Positions 46,038-54,826 of a DNA stretch of 64,000 bases are shown here, one piece after another (within the stretch, counting starts at the first letter, position 1; each line of letters begins with the position of its first letter). The DNA is from Fulvivirga ligni (lineage in GTDB: Bacteria > Bacteroidota > Bacteroidia > Cytophagales > Cyclobacteriaceae), in assembly GCF_021389935.1 (NCBI RefSeq), contig NZ_CP089979.1:3763001-3827000 (forward strand), written 5' to 3'. The notes below the pieces were generated by a model. It was not told where the DNA came from, searched no databases, and saw nothing but the letters and a program-made list of their open reading frames with translations. The position numbers were made by a program, and so were the translations under genes.

Positions 46038-46487
46038 TTATAAATCCAATAAAAAACCGCTTACTTCTCCTACACCATCAGCGATATTCTTCAATAATCT
46101 ATGATATCCATTCATCAAGATGATTTCATTTTTGTACTTCACTAAGGAAACAGGACTATTACCATCTATTTCATTCAGTTTTTCGATACCAACTTCGTGT
46201 TGATAAAACTTTAAATTGGAAATTGGCATTCTAACTAAATATCCTTCTTTGTTAATGATTTCTTCTGGAGATTCTGACCTTTCATTTTTAATAGCATCAT
46301 TGATGTTTTGAATGGTTTCTTCAGAAATAAACAAATCTTTGCCAAAATATTGAATACAAAATTCTTCCATTAGCAGTACTTTATAAGCTTCACAGAAATT
46401 GACTGCTCCTTCAGGCATGCCTATTTCACCATGATTGCCAATTAAATTCGGAAAATTAGATTCGTAAAATTCCTGATATTTGTTCAT
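46038..46487 (-). CDS. Small protein with a ParB/sulfiredoxin-like motif
   Basis: A 149-aa protein starting at the ATG at 46487 (a GTG at 46508 is the alternative). Its C-terminal half, IEKLNEIDGNSPVSLVKYKNEIILMNGYHRLLKNIADGV, has the look of the ParB/sulfiredoxin nucleotide-binding fold, in which GxxR or GHHR follows a beta strand (here NGYHRL). The N-terminal half is helical and not recognised. It is the last gene of the minus-strand island. It is 181 bp from the HEPN-motif gene, with hairpins between them, so it may be a separate unit. Function unknown. Confidence 0.65.
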   Translation of the reverse strand: MNKYQEFYESNFPNLIGNHGEIGMPEGAVNFCEAYKVLLMEEFCIQYFGKDLFISEETIQNINDAIKNERSESPEEIINKEGYLVRMPISNLKFYQHEVGIEKLNEIDGNSPVSLVKYKNEIILMNGYHRLLKNIADGVGEVSGFLLDL

Positions 46488-46528
46488 GTTTTTATTAAAT
46501 GTTTTCACTCATCCCTCAAGCCGCTAGG

Positions 46529-46625
46529 CTTTTACTTTTTTCATTGATAAAAAAGTAAACAAAAAATCTAGACAGAATAATGCTTCTGCCCGCTGGCAAG
46601 CGCACACCCCGCTATTCTGTCAGAC
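46529..46625. repeat. Two adjacent intergenic hairpins
   Basis: TTTACTTTTTT (46531-46541) and AAAAAAGTAAA (46549-46559) form a perfect 11-bp stem. Next to it GACAGAATA (46571-46579) pairs with TATTCTGTC (46613-46621) around a GC-rich loop with its own CCCGCTGGCAAGCG stem. The first stem could end transcription on either strand. Similar composite elements are familiar from intergenic DNA of Cytophagales. Confidence 0.6.
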
Positions 46626-46668
46626 CGGCCCACCTGGGTGCATATCTTATTTAACATAATGTAGTTAT

Positions 46669-47136
46669 TCAATTTTCGAATAATTCATTAACGAGTTGAT
46701 TACCAACAACGTGAATCATCTTGAAGTTTATTACTCCACCTAAATTATCGCTTTTTGGGTGCGCTCCATGATTTCTTAGATAAGCTATTGCTTGTTTGCG
46801 ATCTCTATTCATGGCTAAAAAACCTTCTTTTACTGCCCAGTCTAGATAAGGTTTAAAATTTTTTTTGCCAGACTTTGAAGGATGTTCGATATTAAATTTC
46901 ATATGCAGAGCTAATTCGAAAGTATGATAACAACGATCCATGGCAATATCTATAAATTCATATTCAAAGTAAGAAAACTCTAGCAGTTTACGAATTACTA
47001 AAAATCTTCTTCTAATGGCTTCTGGTACGGATTCACTGAGTTTAAAGTCAGGAATAATTTTGCTACTAAAATTGGGAAACGTATCTGCTCCATTTACTGA
47101 AAACCAAATTGGTGAAGGTTTAAATATTTCGTGCAT
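46669..47136 (-). CDS. HEPN-motif protein in a SIR2-HerA operon
   Basis: A 155-aa helical protein. Near the C-terminus it has RNHGAH (R121 to H126), which fits the RNxxxH signature of HEPN ribonuclease or toxin domains; helices before it (RRRFLVIRKLLEFSYFEYEFIDIAMDRCYHTFELALHMKF) fit the HEPN bundle, and the length is right for a single domain. HEPN proteins often act as the effector in antiviral and toxin-antitoxin systems. It starts 1 bp after the preceding gene's stop, so it is in the same operon as the KTSC and HerA genes. The identification rests on motif and size only. Confidence 0.6.
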   Translation of the reverse strand: MHEIFKPSPIWFSVNGADTFPNFSSKIIPDFKLSESVPEAIRRRFLVIRKLLEFSYFEYEFIDIAMDRCYHTFELALHMKFNIEHPSKSGKKNFKPYLDWAVKEGFLAMNRDRKQAIAYLRNHGAHPKSDNLGGVINFKMIHVVGNQLVNELFEN

Positions 47137-47137
47137 A

Positions 47138-47596
47138 TCAGAGATTTTTAATCATTTTCTCAAAAGAGTACTTCTCTACAAAACTCTTCATAGTATTCTT
47201 ATTCAAATTGATCCCATACTCAGAATTCCTAACTGCTGAATCTGTGAACAACTGATTTGGCTGATTCCAGACAATACTTGGAAACAAGTATTTCGTGGGT
47301 TTCTGACCATCAACAAACAAGACTAAGCCAACCCAAAGATCATCTCTCAAACCACTTTCGAGATCAGATTTAGAAACGAAAGCATAGTTTGTTTTCTCGA
47401 TATTGATCTGACGGCATATGATATCATACTCTGACTCCCCTACTCTATTAACAACCTTGAAATTTGGTCCTTTATGATTTAAATAACTCTTGATAACATG
47501 ATGATTTTCAGATAGTAAAAAAGCTGTTTTCAAAATGGTCTCTGCTAGTTGATCTAGCTTGGAAAGTGGACGTAGTTGAGACCATTGATATTTCAT
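47138..47596 (-). CDS. Hypothetical protein in a SIR2-HerA operon
   Basis: A 152-aa cytoplasmic protein with mixed helix and strand (QLRPLSKLDQLAETILKTAFLLSENHHVIKSYLNHKG, then YDIICRQINIEKTNYAFVSKSDLESGLRDDLWVGLVLFVDGQKPTKYLFPSIVW). I do not recognise a family. The middle strand pattern could be nuclease- or adaptor-like, but I see no convincing catalytic residues. It lies 6 bp after the KTSC gene and 1 bp before the HEPN-motif gene, so it belongs to this operon and may be a partner or immunity component. Confidence 0.7.
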   Translation of the reverse strand: MKYQWSQLRPLSKLDQLAETILKTAFLLSENHHVIKSYLNHKGPNFKVVNRVGESEYDIICRQINIEKTNYAFVSKSDLESGLRDDLWVGLVLFVDGQKPTKYLFPSIVWNQPNQLFTDSAVRNSEYGINLNKNTMKSFVEKYSFEKMIKNL

Positions 47597-47602
47597 GAAC
47601 TT

Positions 47603-47809
47603 TTAAAGCCGTTGCTGAGCATATTGTTTATAAATATTTTTATTAGCATAGGCCCCTTTTGAGTCGGCAGAAAGCAATTCATCATACACGTATTGTGGAA
47701 CATCATAATACTCATAAACTGAATCTGTAAATTGAATTCTCAAAACTGCTGAGTTTGAATCATAACCGATAGCTTCCATTGCTGAAGATTCAACAAATAT
47801 CATTTCCAT
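47603..47809 (-). CDS. KTSC-domain protein
   Basis: A 68-aa protein that is one KTSC domain: VESSAMEAIGYDSNSAVLRIQFTDSVYEYYDVPQYVYDELLSADSKGAYANKNIYKQY matches the family pattern (SS.i.aigYd...L.v.F..G..Y.Y..Vp..v...ll.A.S.G.yfn..I...Y). KTSC domains occur alone or joined to lysyl-tRNA synthetase-like and phage proteins; their role is not settled. It lies 6 bp after the HerA-type gene and 6 bp before the next gene. The close spacing suggests it belongs to the defence operon. Confidence 0.85.
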   Translation of the reverse strand: MEMIFVESSAMEAIGYDSNSAVLRIQFTDSVYEYYDVPQYVYDELLSADSKGAYANKNIYKQYAQQRL

Positions 47810-47815
47810 TATTGC

Positions 47816-49599
47816 TTAATTTTGATGTTTTCGCTCTCTCAAGGCCTTAACTAGACCCTTGTAAGCATTCTCATTCTTCTCTGTCTTAAAACTTTTCAGC
47901 CATGAACCAACAAGATCAGGATCGTTGCTTGAAGGTCTTGGTTCAACAAGTGCAATTCTAACCCTTGAAGGAATATTAATTGCTTCACCAACAATGATCG
48001 CTTCACCAATTCTAAGCGAAGGAAGCAACTCAATCATGCTATTCATATTGTTGGGTGCTGCTGACTGCACTGTTCCCTTGTCTCCACTATTAGTTAAACG
48101 AAGTGCAATGAATGTTCCCACTTGTGCAAGTATTGTTGCTGAAATTTCAGATGGTCTTTGCGTAACCACCATAGCACCAACACCAAACTTCCTACCCTCC
48201 TTAAAAATTTTTTCAACTGCTTTTCTGGCATACCCATAAATGTGACTACTTCTTTCTGACTTAGGCAAATAAGAATGTGCTTCTTCATAAGCCATTAGAA
48301 TTGGCCGATTTCTTCCTGTATACTCTTCAAATCTACCCCAATACATCGATTCATAAATAAGTCTGCTTATGAGACCAACACTTATATCAATGAGTTCGAA
48401 GGGAACACCACTTAAATCCAATATAGTTAAACGTTCCTCATGGTCGATCCAATTCTTATAGAGATGATCTATATCATTTGGGCTATCTACGTCATAGTAA
48501 TCGGGAGGATTAAACATAAAGCTGTAGCGACTGTCATTCAAGCGAGAATAAATTTTGCCAACGTAAGGATACATAATCTGATTTTTTGAGCGATATGGAG
48601 CCGTATTATTTGGAGAATATGGTTGGAATTTAGCCGGTTTAAGCATTTTAGAATCACCTTCTTCTACCAGACATTCATTTTCAGGAGTGTGGTTACTGTT
48701 ATGATCATAGGTTGAATTTACCTCTCTATCGAAATCATACCATAATTGTTTAATATCAAAAGGGATGGGAGAATCCGCTGTAATGAACTGTTCCTCAACC
48801 GCTCCTGCTTTAAGTTTGGCAGCATTTGCTTTCTTCAGTTCTATGATTTTCTCTCTTAGTCGTTTATCAGCCGGTTGTTCTTGTCCTTCAGGACGGCCAA
48901 CTAGAAAAAAGATAATTCATCAAACGTCATTGTCCAAAATGGGATGATCAATGGATTTTTCTTGTCATTAATCTTAAATACTTTTGAGTTTTTTGAAAAA
49001 GCAGATGAATATTCTCCATGAGTATCAACTAATACCATCCTTGACCCTTGGTACTCGGCCAGAATCCTTTTAATAATATTTGCGGTAGTATTTGACTTCC
49101 CACTTCCAGTAGATCCTAATATTGCTGAATGACGCAATATCAAATTATGAATATCTATATAAACTGGCAGATTTTCAGAGGAAGAATGTTTGCCGATTTC
49201 GACAACACCTTTGGCTTTATCACCATAAATCGATTTTAAATCCTCTTCTGTGACAATATGAACTTGATCATTTATGGTAGGATATGTTCCTACCCCTTTT
49301 TGGAACTTTTCATTTCCAAGTTTTTCACCTATAAGCTGGACGTGCAAAAATCTTGACCCATAATTTGGTTCATAAACAGTATTTTCAACGGATGAAGGCG
49401 TATTACTCACTGATGATACTAGTCCATAAAGTGTTAAGCTGCCAATTGGAAACTTTACAAATGTGCCTATTTGACCGATTTTATAAAGACGACCATTTAT
49501 TATAGGAGCTGCTGAAGGAATTTCTCTTGCAATTTCAATTTCAACATTTCCACTCTTTACATTGATTACCTTACCTAAATATGTAATGTCTGCTTTCAT
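47816..49599 (-). pseudogene. HerA-type ATPase of a SIR2-HerA system, frameshifted
   Basis: Two frames together encode a full HerA/FtsK-class DNA-translocase ATPase. The first (start ATG 49599, just after the SIR2 stop) has the HAS-barrel and the Walker A GSTGSGKS (162-169), and stops at 48901. The second (from 48919 on the other frame) holds VLDLSG, the Walker B ILMAYEEAH, VTQRPSEIS and the C-terminal region to 47816. They join at a run of six A (48905-48910, plus strand); one extra base would give the unbroken segment DELSFFLVGRP. So the gene is either a recent frameshift mutant or a sequencing indel. With SIR2 it forms a known antiphage pair. Confidence 0.88.
48905..48910. other. Homopolymer at the HerA frameshift
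   Basis: Six A on the plus strand at the exact point where the HerA reading frame switches. A seventh base would restore the frame. Confidence 0.8.
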
Positions 49600-49607
49600 T
49601 GGCCGTC

Positions 49608-50737
49608 TTATTCTTTCACCTCCCTCATACCGGTGCAAAAAATCAAAAAATCCACCATTTTCTTAAAGTCCCCCAGCTCCAGTTTATTTGTTTCCTTGTT
49701 CCAGTATGGCTCAAGAATTTTACCCTTCGAATTTTTTGCCCATTTACCACTTCTGCCCGAAATTGATGCTTCTGAAGGGCTTATCAGGGTAAAGTTTGGG
49801 AAGTTTCGTCCTGATTTAACGATCTTTTTTTGTGGTGCATCATCAAAGAAAAAAGCGATTATATGCAACCTATTATTTTGATTCAGCGCATTATATAAGA
49901 CCTCGTTGATATGATCGTCCGAAAATGAATAACCACTAATTATGAATATACCCTCACCCCCAAGTAGAAATTCTTTAAGTCTATCAAAATAACTTGTAAA
50001 AGGTTGTTTTCTTGATGATTCATATTTATCCTTTGACGGATAAATCACCAGTTCAGAATCTGGGAATTTTTCCTTTGCACCTGCTCCCATTTCTTCCAAA
50101 ACCACCCTAGGGAGCCATGAAGCTTCCATAGCCTAATCCATGAGACAGGGGGTTTATCGTAATTTGATTGTCCATCCAAAGTCTCGTGCGCGAAAAATGG
50201 TTCGTGAGAGCCTACGAAACCATCAAAGAAAGGAATAAGCAAATGCTCAAAGGACTTTTCAATAATTAAATCATAGTTAGTTGTGAATATCTCCTTTGGG
50301 TAGTCACGCGCAAGCCAATTTAACCATCCTATGAACTTCCGAGCAACTTCTATATCTGCTGAATTCTCTTCATCAGAAATAATAGAATATATATTATTGC
50401 ATATTGATTTATCCAACTTCCTGGCATCACTACCGCTAATCTTATCAAACGACTTTCCTTCAGAGTCGCTAGTAATTTGCCTTATTAATCTAATCTGATT
50501 TAGAATTGCTTCTATATGTTGATCTTTTTGGTCGAGCTGAGCTTTTACTAAATCAAATTTTGTTTTTAAATCTTTTTCAATTTTAACTTCTACTTGTTTA
50601 GTCAAGCCAGAGATGTCAGATATTCCCATCGCCCTTGATGTGCCTGCACCAAACATAAACCCTATTCTTTTGGAATATGATAGCTGATTTCTTATTTCAG
50701 TAAGCTCCCGTAAAGGATCATGTTGTATATCTGACAT
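49608..50737 (-). pseudogene. SIR2-like NADase/sensor of a SIR2-HerA system, frameshifted
   Basis: Two overlapping frames make one SIR2-like_2 protein of about 375 residues. The first (50737-50045) has the NAD-binding GAGTSR (30-35), then TTNYDLIIE and WKLHGSLGW; the second (upstream overlap to 49608) continues with KFPDSELVIYPSK and GIFIISGYSFSDDHINEVLYNAL. The switch is within about 50070-50115, where short homopolymers occur (T5 at 50067-50071, A4 at 50098-50101, plus strand). SIR2 proteins of this kind deplete NAD+ on phage infection. The HerA gene follows 8 bp downstream and is frameshifted too. Confidence 0.88.
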
Positions 50738-50759
50738 GCAATTGTAATCTGTTTTAGGT

Positions 50760-51971
50760 TTAGTTTATCCTTATATAATAATATACAGACATATTTTTTG
50801 GCCTTGTCTCAAGTTGTCCATCTTCTTTTGTATATGTCTTATATCCAGTACCCCCGGAAAATCCCGCATTTTGGTGACCGGCTGTTCCCCAATGGCCTTC
50901 TGGCATGTAGTTGACACCCCAAGGGGATCTTTCTAAAGGGTAATCAATCCTGTGCCTGTGTTGTCCAACAGCATCCTCTTGAAGTTGACCAGCTCTTTTA
51001 TTAGCAGTATTTAAATACAAATTATTTGTAGGGCCTGCACCCAAATTATTATTATACATTTCATTTACACCTCGCAAAAACAACCCTCTTAAGTCAGGTG
51101 AATGAGTTGCGCCAGTGGTAGCATATTGTGAACCAGTGACTGGCCTTCCATCACAAGGAGCCCATGTACTACTTGTACTATTAAAAACAATGGGTAAATT
51201 GTTTACAGTATTAAATTGTGTATAGTCTAAAATGGAAACTACAATAGCTCCAATTGGCATTTTTTCACTTAGAATTAGCCTAGTTCCTTTTATTACAATT
51301 GGATTCAACCTAATACCAGCCTCTTGAAACGTGAATGTTACAGTAGCTGGTCTATCATTACTTAACCTCTTAAAAGCTTGAGCCTTTGATTGACCATCTT
51401 TAATTTTAGTACCGTTAATAATAGTATTAAGTCCAAACGGAACACAATTACTATAAGTTATACTTTGTATTGTGGCGTGTGGTCTATTAGCATTATCTAA
51501 GTAAACTAACTGAACGGTAAATAAATCATCCGGATCACCAAACACCTGAGACTTCACCCCAGTTCCAGCGCAAGCATTAGAGTTTAGACATGCTATATAT
51601 GCATTTAAAGCATTTGTGCTAAGAACCGATGTATAAAGTGATTCATAATTTTCCTCACTGAAATATCCTTGTTGTTCTAGAATTTGCTTTAATGTACTAA
51701 TGAAATTGGAATTACTATTACTTGCCCCATCTAAACCAACATCAATAATATCAAGAAGGCTAACATTTATACCTGTGGCAGAACTTTTTCTCATTTTTCG
51801 CCTAGTCTGCTTATCGGATAAAAAATACTTGTAGTAGAATTGTTGAACGTTTTGCCAGTTATTTATAATCTGTGTATCTCTCATTAATGCATCTGAACAA
51901 TCACAATCTGAATTCTGTGAAAATGCCACATTAGTTATTACAAAAAGTAAGATCAGAACAAAATTTTTCAT
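50760..51971 (-). CDS. Secreted protein with phage tail-collar-like C-terminus
   Basis: A 403-aa protein starting at the ATG at 51971 (a longer frame upstream lacks a sensible N-terminus). A signal peptide (FVITNVAFSQ) is followed by a region of about 200 residues with DCDCSD and CLNSNACAG Cys pairs that I do not recognise. The last 150 residues look like the tail-collar/microcystin-dependent protein fold: MPIGAIVVSIL, WAPCDGRPV, SPDLRGLFLRGVNE, AGQLQEDAVGQHRHRI and ETRPKNMSVYYYIRIN. Outside phages such domains occur in surface and adhesive proteins. It has an operator-like dyad 56 bp upstream and lies between SIR2 and lipoprotein genes. Confidence 0.78.
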   Translation of the reverse strand: MKNFVLILLFVITNVAFSQNSDCDCSDALMRDTQIINNWQNVQQFYYKYFLSDKQTRRKMRKSSATGINVSLLDIIDVGLDGASNSNSNFISTLKQILEQQGYFSEENYESLYTSVLSTNALNAYIACLNSNACAGTGVKSQVFGDPDDLFTVQLVYLDNANRPHATIQSITYSNCVPFGLNTIINGTKIKDGQSKAQAFKRLSNDRPATVTFTFQEAGIRLNPIVIKGTRLILSEKMPIGAIVVSILDYTQFNTVNNLPIVFNSTSSTWAPCDGRPVTGSQYATTGATHSPDLRGLFLRGVNEMYNNNLGAGPTNNLYLNTANKRAGQLQEDAVGQHRHRIDYPLERSPWGVNYMPEGHWGTAGHQNAGFSGGTGYKTYTKEDGQLETRPKNMSVYYYIRIN

Positions 51972-52323
51972 TTTTATTAGGATTAGGTTTAAGTGCAATA
52001 AGATAAATGCTTTCACAATTGATCTCAATACCCAACCTTGGGTATTTTTCATCACTAGAAATGATGAGATAGTGCAATAGAAGTCGCACACATTTGCCAT
52101 TCCGCACTTCCCTCCCACTGCAATTTTGTGAAAAACAAAATCGGCAATGAATGCCAAAAGAGTGCTCAATGTGCGTCAGCAAAAGAAGAGTAGAGAAATT
52201 AAAAGAGAAAAGTCAATGGCTCAAACTATTAATCCCGCCCTCGAACCGAAGCTATATTAACATAACGCAGGCCATTATATAACAAATCAATTATTTCAAT
52301 TATGCATCATGGCCGGATTTTCA
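51972..52323. other. Intergenic region with operator-like dyad and hairpin
   Basis: About 350 bp upstream of the secreted tail-collar-like gene. It contains the dyad at 52027-52046 and, further up, TTAACATAA (52257-52265) followed by a stem GGCCAT (52270-52275)/ATGGCC (52309-52314) enclosing ATTATATAACAA, which also occurs at 45279. I see no gene in it. Confidence 0.55.
52027..52046. promoter_or_regulatory. Operator-like dyad AATACCCAA-CC-TTGGGTATT, copy 1
   Basis: A perfect 9-bp inverted repeat around CC, upstream of the gene starting at 51971. Nearly the same sequence lies at 54827-54846 upstream of another island operon, so a shared regulator is likely. Confidence 0.6.
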
Positions 52324-52671
52324 TCATTTAAAGTCCATATAGTTCATTGGTTCTATATTAGTAAGTTGGTCATTAATGAACATAATTCCTTCTTCGGTCA
52401 TTTCTCCAACCTTTTCAAATGGTCCCCATTCTGAAAGTTTTATAAACAGTTGATTAACAAAATGTGTGTTTTCCCAGCCGAACTTATAACCTTCAGCAAT
52501 ATGAGTACTATCAAGAAGAATGTTAGTTGAATACTTCTTAGAACTGGAATGAGTTAAAATAATGCCTTCAAAATCACTACCCTCTTCATAATGCCCCCAT
52601 ATTAGAATTTTATGTCTTCCTTGATGAAATTCACGTTTGTCAGCTTCTAAAATGTCTCCTTTATAATACAT
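52324..52671 (-). CDS. Hypothetical protein, 115 aa
   Basis: A 115-aa protein with beta-rich N-terminus (MYYKGDILEADKREFHQGRHKILIWGHYEEGSDFEGIILTHS) and a helical C-terminus (FVNQLFIKLSEWGPFEKVG). The N-terminal pattern could fit a small beta-barrel such as the PemK/MazF or SH3-like folds, but no catalytic signature is seen, so I name no function. It has no signal peptide. It lies alone between the secreted tail-collar-like gene and the metallopeptidase lipoprotein. Codon use is AT-rich like its island neighbours. Confidence 0.65.
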   Translation of the reverse strand: MYYKGDILEADKREFHQGRHKILIWGHYEEGSDFEGIILTHSSSKKYSTNILLDSTHIAEGYKFGWENTHFVNQLFIKLSEWGPFEKVGEMTEEGIMFINDQLTNIEPMNYMDFK

Positions 52672-52761
52672 TAAATTGTACCAGAGTTAATTAAATCATA
52701 AATAACATGTTGATTTACAAAGTAGGAAATATTTTTGCATAATGCTCTCTTCATGCTTGAC

Positions 52762-54201
52762 TTACTCTGTTGCCTTCTTATCCTTGTATATGATGTACCC
52801 ATCTAAGTTATTTTTGTCAAATCTATTGTCAAAACTCAAGTAGCCTACAAAATTCACATGATAATTGGGAGGTTTTTTCAAGACAATCATTCCGTCAAAA
52901 TCATCATTTGATTTGATCTCATATATTCCAACTGCACTACTATGGAAAACCTTGCCTAAAGACCTCGTTGGTGTATATGAATATTTTTCCTCCATTGTGT
53001 AGCCAATAAGCTTGGCATGCCTCAAGGATTTTGGTTTGGTAGTTATGGTCTTTAACTTTATGGTTGTGTTATTATCAGCCAACTTACGACCCTCTAAGTT
53101 GTGGAAAATAGTAAAATACTCCATTTTTTTGACTAATTGCCCCTCTTTGAAATAGGTAAGTTGATTTAACACTGGAAAAATGTTTCTGTCTGACTTACTG
53201 ATTTGACTCCCATTGTAAACTAATTCATTATCTTCTGAAATGTAATTCAAAGGAAGTATGGAATCTATAGGAATAATTCTTTTATCCACACGATAGTTGG
53301 AAGGTACAGCATACAATGGTTTATAGATTTTACCTCTGTAAGCTCTCAAGGTACTTTCAAATGGGTTTAGCTTATTTTGGTGCTTTAAATTCAATTCAAT
53401 TAAATCATTTTCGGTTGGATCAATATAGGTTGCAACAAGAAACCCTCCTAATTCGGCTAGGCCGATTGAATTATTTCCATTTTCTATATCATTTGAAAAA
53501 TTAAGGGGAGATAAATTTCTCTTATGGACTAATCCATTCTTGGAGCTTTCAAGTCTTCTTTCAAGGGAGAAATAACAATTATTTTTTTGCTTGAAATATT
53601 CCAAACTGTATTGAAATCTTGGTAAATCAACTAGACCTATGTCACCCATTATTATTCCAGCGATGCTATCTGCTTCAGCTTCGTTTATTTTTTTCTCAGA
53701 AGTGCCACAATCGAAATTGACTAAATTATGGTCGTTCAAAGTGTGAGCTAATTCATGTGCAATCATAAAAATTAAAGGAGAAATTGTCTCATATTCTGAA
53801 TTATCTAATAAGCCTTGCATTGAAGGTTTTAAGAATTTTGAAATGTCTATTTTAGCTAAGTCATTCCTCGTTGATATATTTTCTAAAAAATTTTTTAATA
53901 GTGTAGGATTATATATCAATCGAGTGTTTGTACCATCAATGCGACCTATAGCAATGGGCTTAGGGTTGATGGTTCTGAATAGTTCGATACGTTGTGAGAC
54001 CAAATATTTTTCCTTGAGACTTTTAAATATGTTAGTCACCAATGTGTCTACATAATTATAGTCATCATTATCAATAACAAAAGTTGCATTGTCCAAGGAA
54101 GAGTAAAAACCGCATCCCCCCTCAATATGAATAGTATTACTTGAATTGTTGCAGGAATATAAAATGAATACTATACTAATAAAGTAATAGGAAATATTCA
54201 A
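52762..54201 (-). CDS. Lipoprotein zinc metallopeptidase
   Basis: A 479-aa predicted lipoprotein (FILYSC, lipidation Cys17). It holds a zincin motif H149-E-L-A-H153 in FMIAHELAHTLNDH, with a likely third ligand in NEAEADSIAGIIMGD (E176), so a zinc-dependent peptidase of the M48-like or phage-gp-like type is predicted in the periplasm or at the surface. The remainder is a beta-rich C-terminal domain with many Asn and Tyr, which may bind the target. Its gene overlaps the preceding lipoprotein gene by 4 bp, so the two are translationally coupled. It is unusual in a defence island. Confidence 0.78.
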   Translation of the reverse strand: MNISYYFISIVFILYSCNNSSNTIHIEGGCGFYSSLDNATFVIDNDDYNYVDTLVTNIFKSLKEKYLVSQRIELFRTINPKPIAIGRIDGTNTRLIYNPTLLKNFLENISTRNDLAKIDISKFLKPSMQGLLDNSEYETISPLIFMIAHELAHTLNDHNLVNFDCGTSEKKINEAEADSIAGIIMGDIGLVDLPRFQYSLEYFKQKNNCYFSLERRLESSKNGLVHKRNLSPLNFSNDIENGNNSIGLAELGGFLVATYIDPTENDLIELNLKHQNKLNPFESTLRAYRGKIYKPLYAVPSNYRVDKRIIPIDSILPLNYISEDNELVYNGSQISKSDRNIFPVLNQLTYFKEGQLVKKMEYFTIFHNLEGRKLADNNTTIKLKTITTKPKSLRHAKLIGYTMEEKYSYTPTRSLGKVFHSSAVGIYEIKSNDDFDGMIVLKKPPNYHVNFVGYLSFDNRFDKNNLDGYIIYKDKKATE

Positions 54202-54728
54202 TTTTCCTCAAATTCTGATATTTTGAATTCGTTTTCAAAAGCTTTGGAGTAATTTTTAATTGCTACGTCCTTGCCAAAATTTATTAACAATGGAACAATA
54301 GTGCTCCACAATATATCATCGTCTAAACCTGAAGCAAACCCAACATCGATTCGTTGCCATTCCTGCATCAGCTGATCACTTAGTAATTTGACTTCATCAA
54401 ATTGAGTCGAATAGTTTGATATACTTATTTTATCATCCTCAATATTTGCCACAATGTCATCAACAAGTTGATTATGTGCACTTTTTAATGCATTATAGCT
54501 ACTTTTGATGTTTATATATTCAGAGTTGTTGGGTTTAAAATCATTTTTGACTTGAGTGGCGATAGTATCAGCAATTGATTTACTGCCCGCCAATTTAGTA
54601 AAAACCTCATTATCAATTTTGAAGAGCAATTCATTGACTAATTGATTTGCTTTTGACGAAGTTTTTTGTGAAGCACAGCCATTGAGTAAAAAAAGCACGC
54701 AGAGAAGGATAATAAATTTTTGCATCAT
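54198..54728 (-). CDS. Small helical lipoprotein
   Basis: A 176-aa predicted lipoprotein; I start at the ATG at 54728 because the lipobox LLNGC (Cys18) then lies at the right distance, while the upstream in-frame extension is polar. The mature chain is helical and rich in Asn, Asp and Lys (VNELLFKIDNEVFTKLAGSKSIADTIATQVKND and YNALKSAHNQLVDDIVANIEDDK). It has no known domain. It overlaps the metallopeptidase gene by 4 bp and has an operator-like dyad about 100 bp upstream. It may tether or regulate the peptidase. Confidence 0.72.
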   Translation of the reverse strand: MMQKFIILLCVLFLLNGCASQKTSSKANQLVNELLFKIDNEVFTKLAGSKSIADTIATQVKNDFKPNNSEYINIKSSYNALKSAHNQLVDDIVANIEDDKISISNYSTQFDEVKLLSDQLMQEWQRIDVGFASGLDDDILWSTIVPLLINFGKDVAIKNYSKAFENEFKISEFEEN

Positions 54729-54826
54729 TTTAGATTGAGGTTTTAATCGTATTGACAATAAAAGATTGAACGAAATAATTTTTTGGTTAATTAAGTTTGA
54801 AGTACTCAAGATATCCAGAATTAATC

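Noticed and set aside
48890-48920. Programmed frameshift in the HerA gene
   Set aside because: There is a homopolymer but no slippery heptamer with a downstream pseudoknot that I can see, and HerA homologues are single-frame genes.
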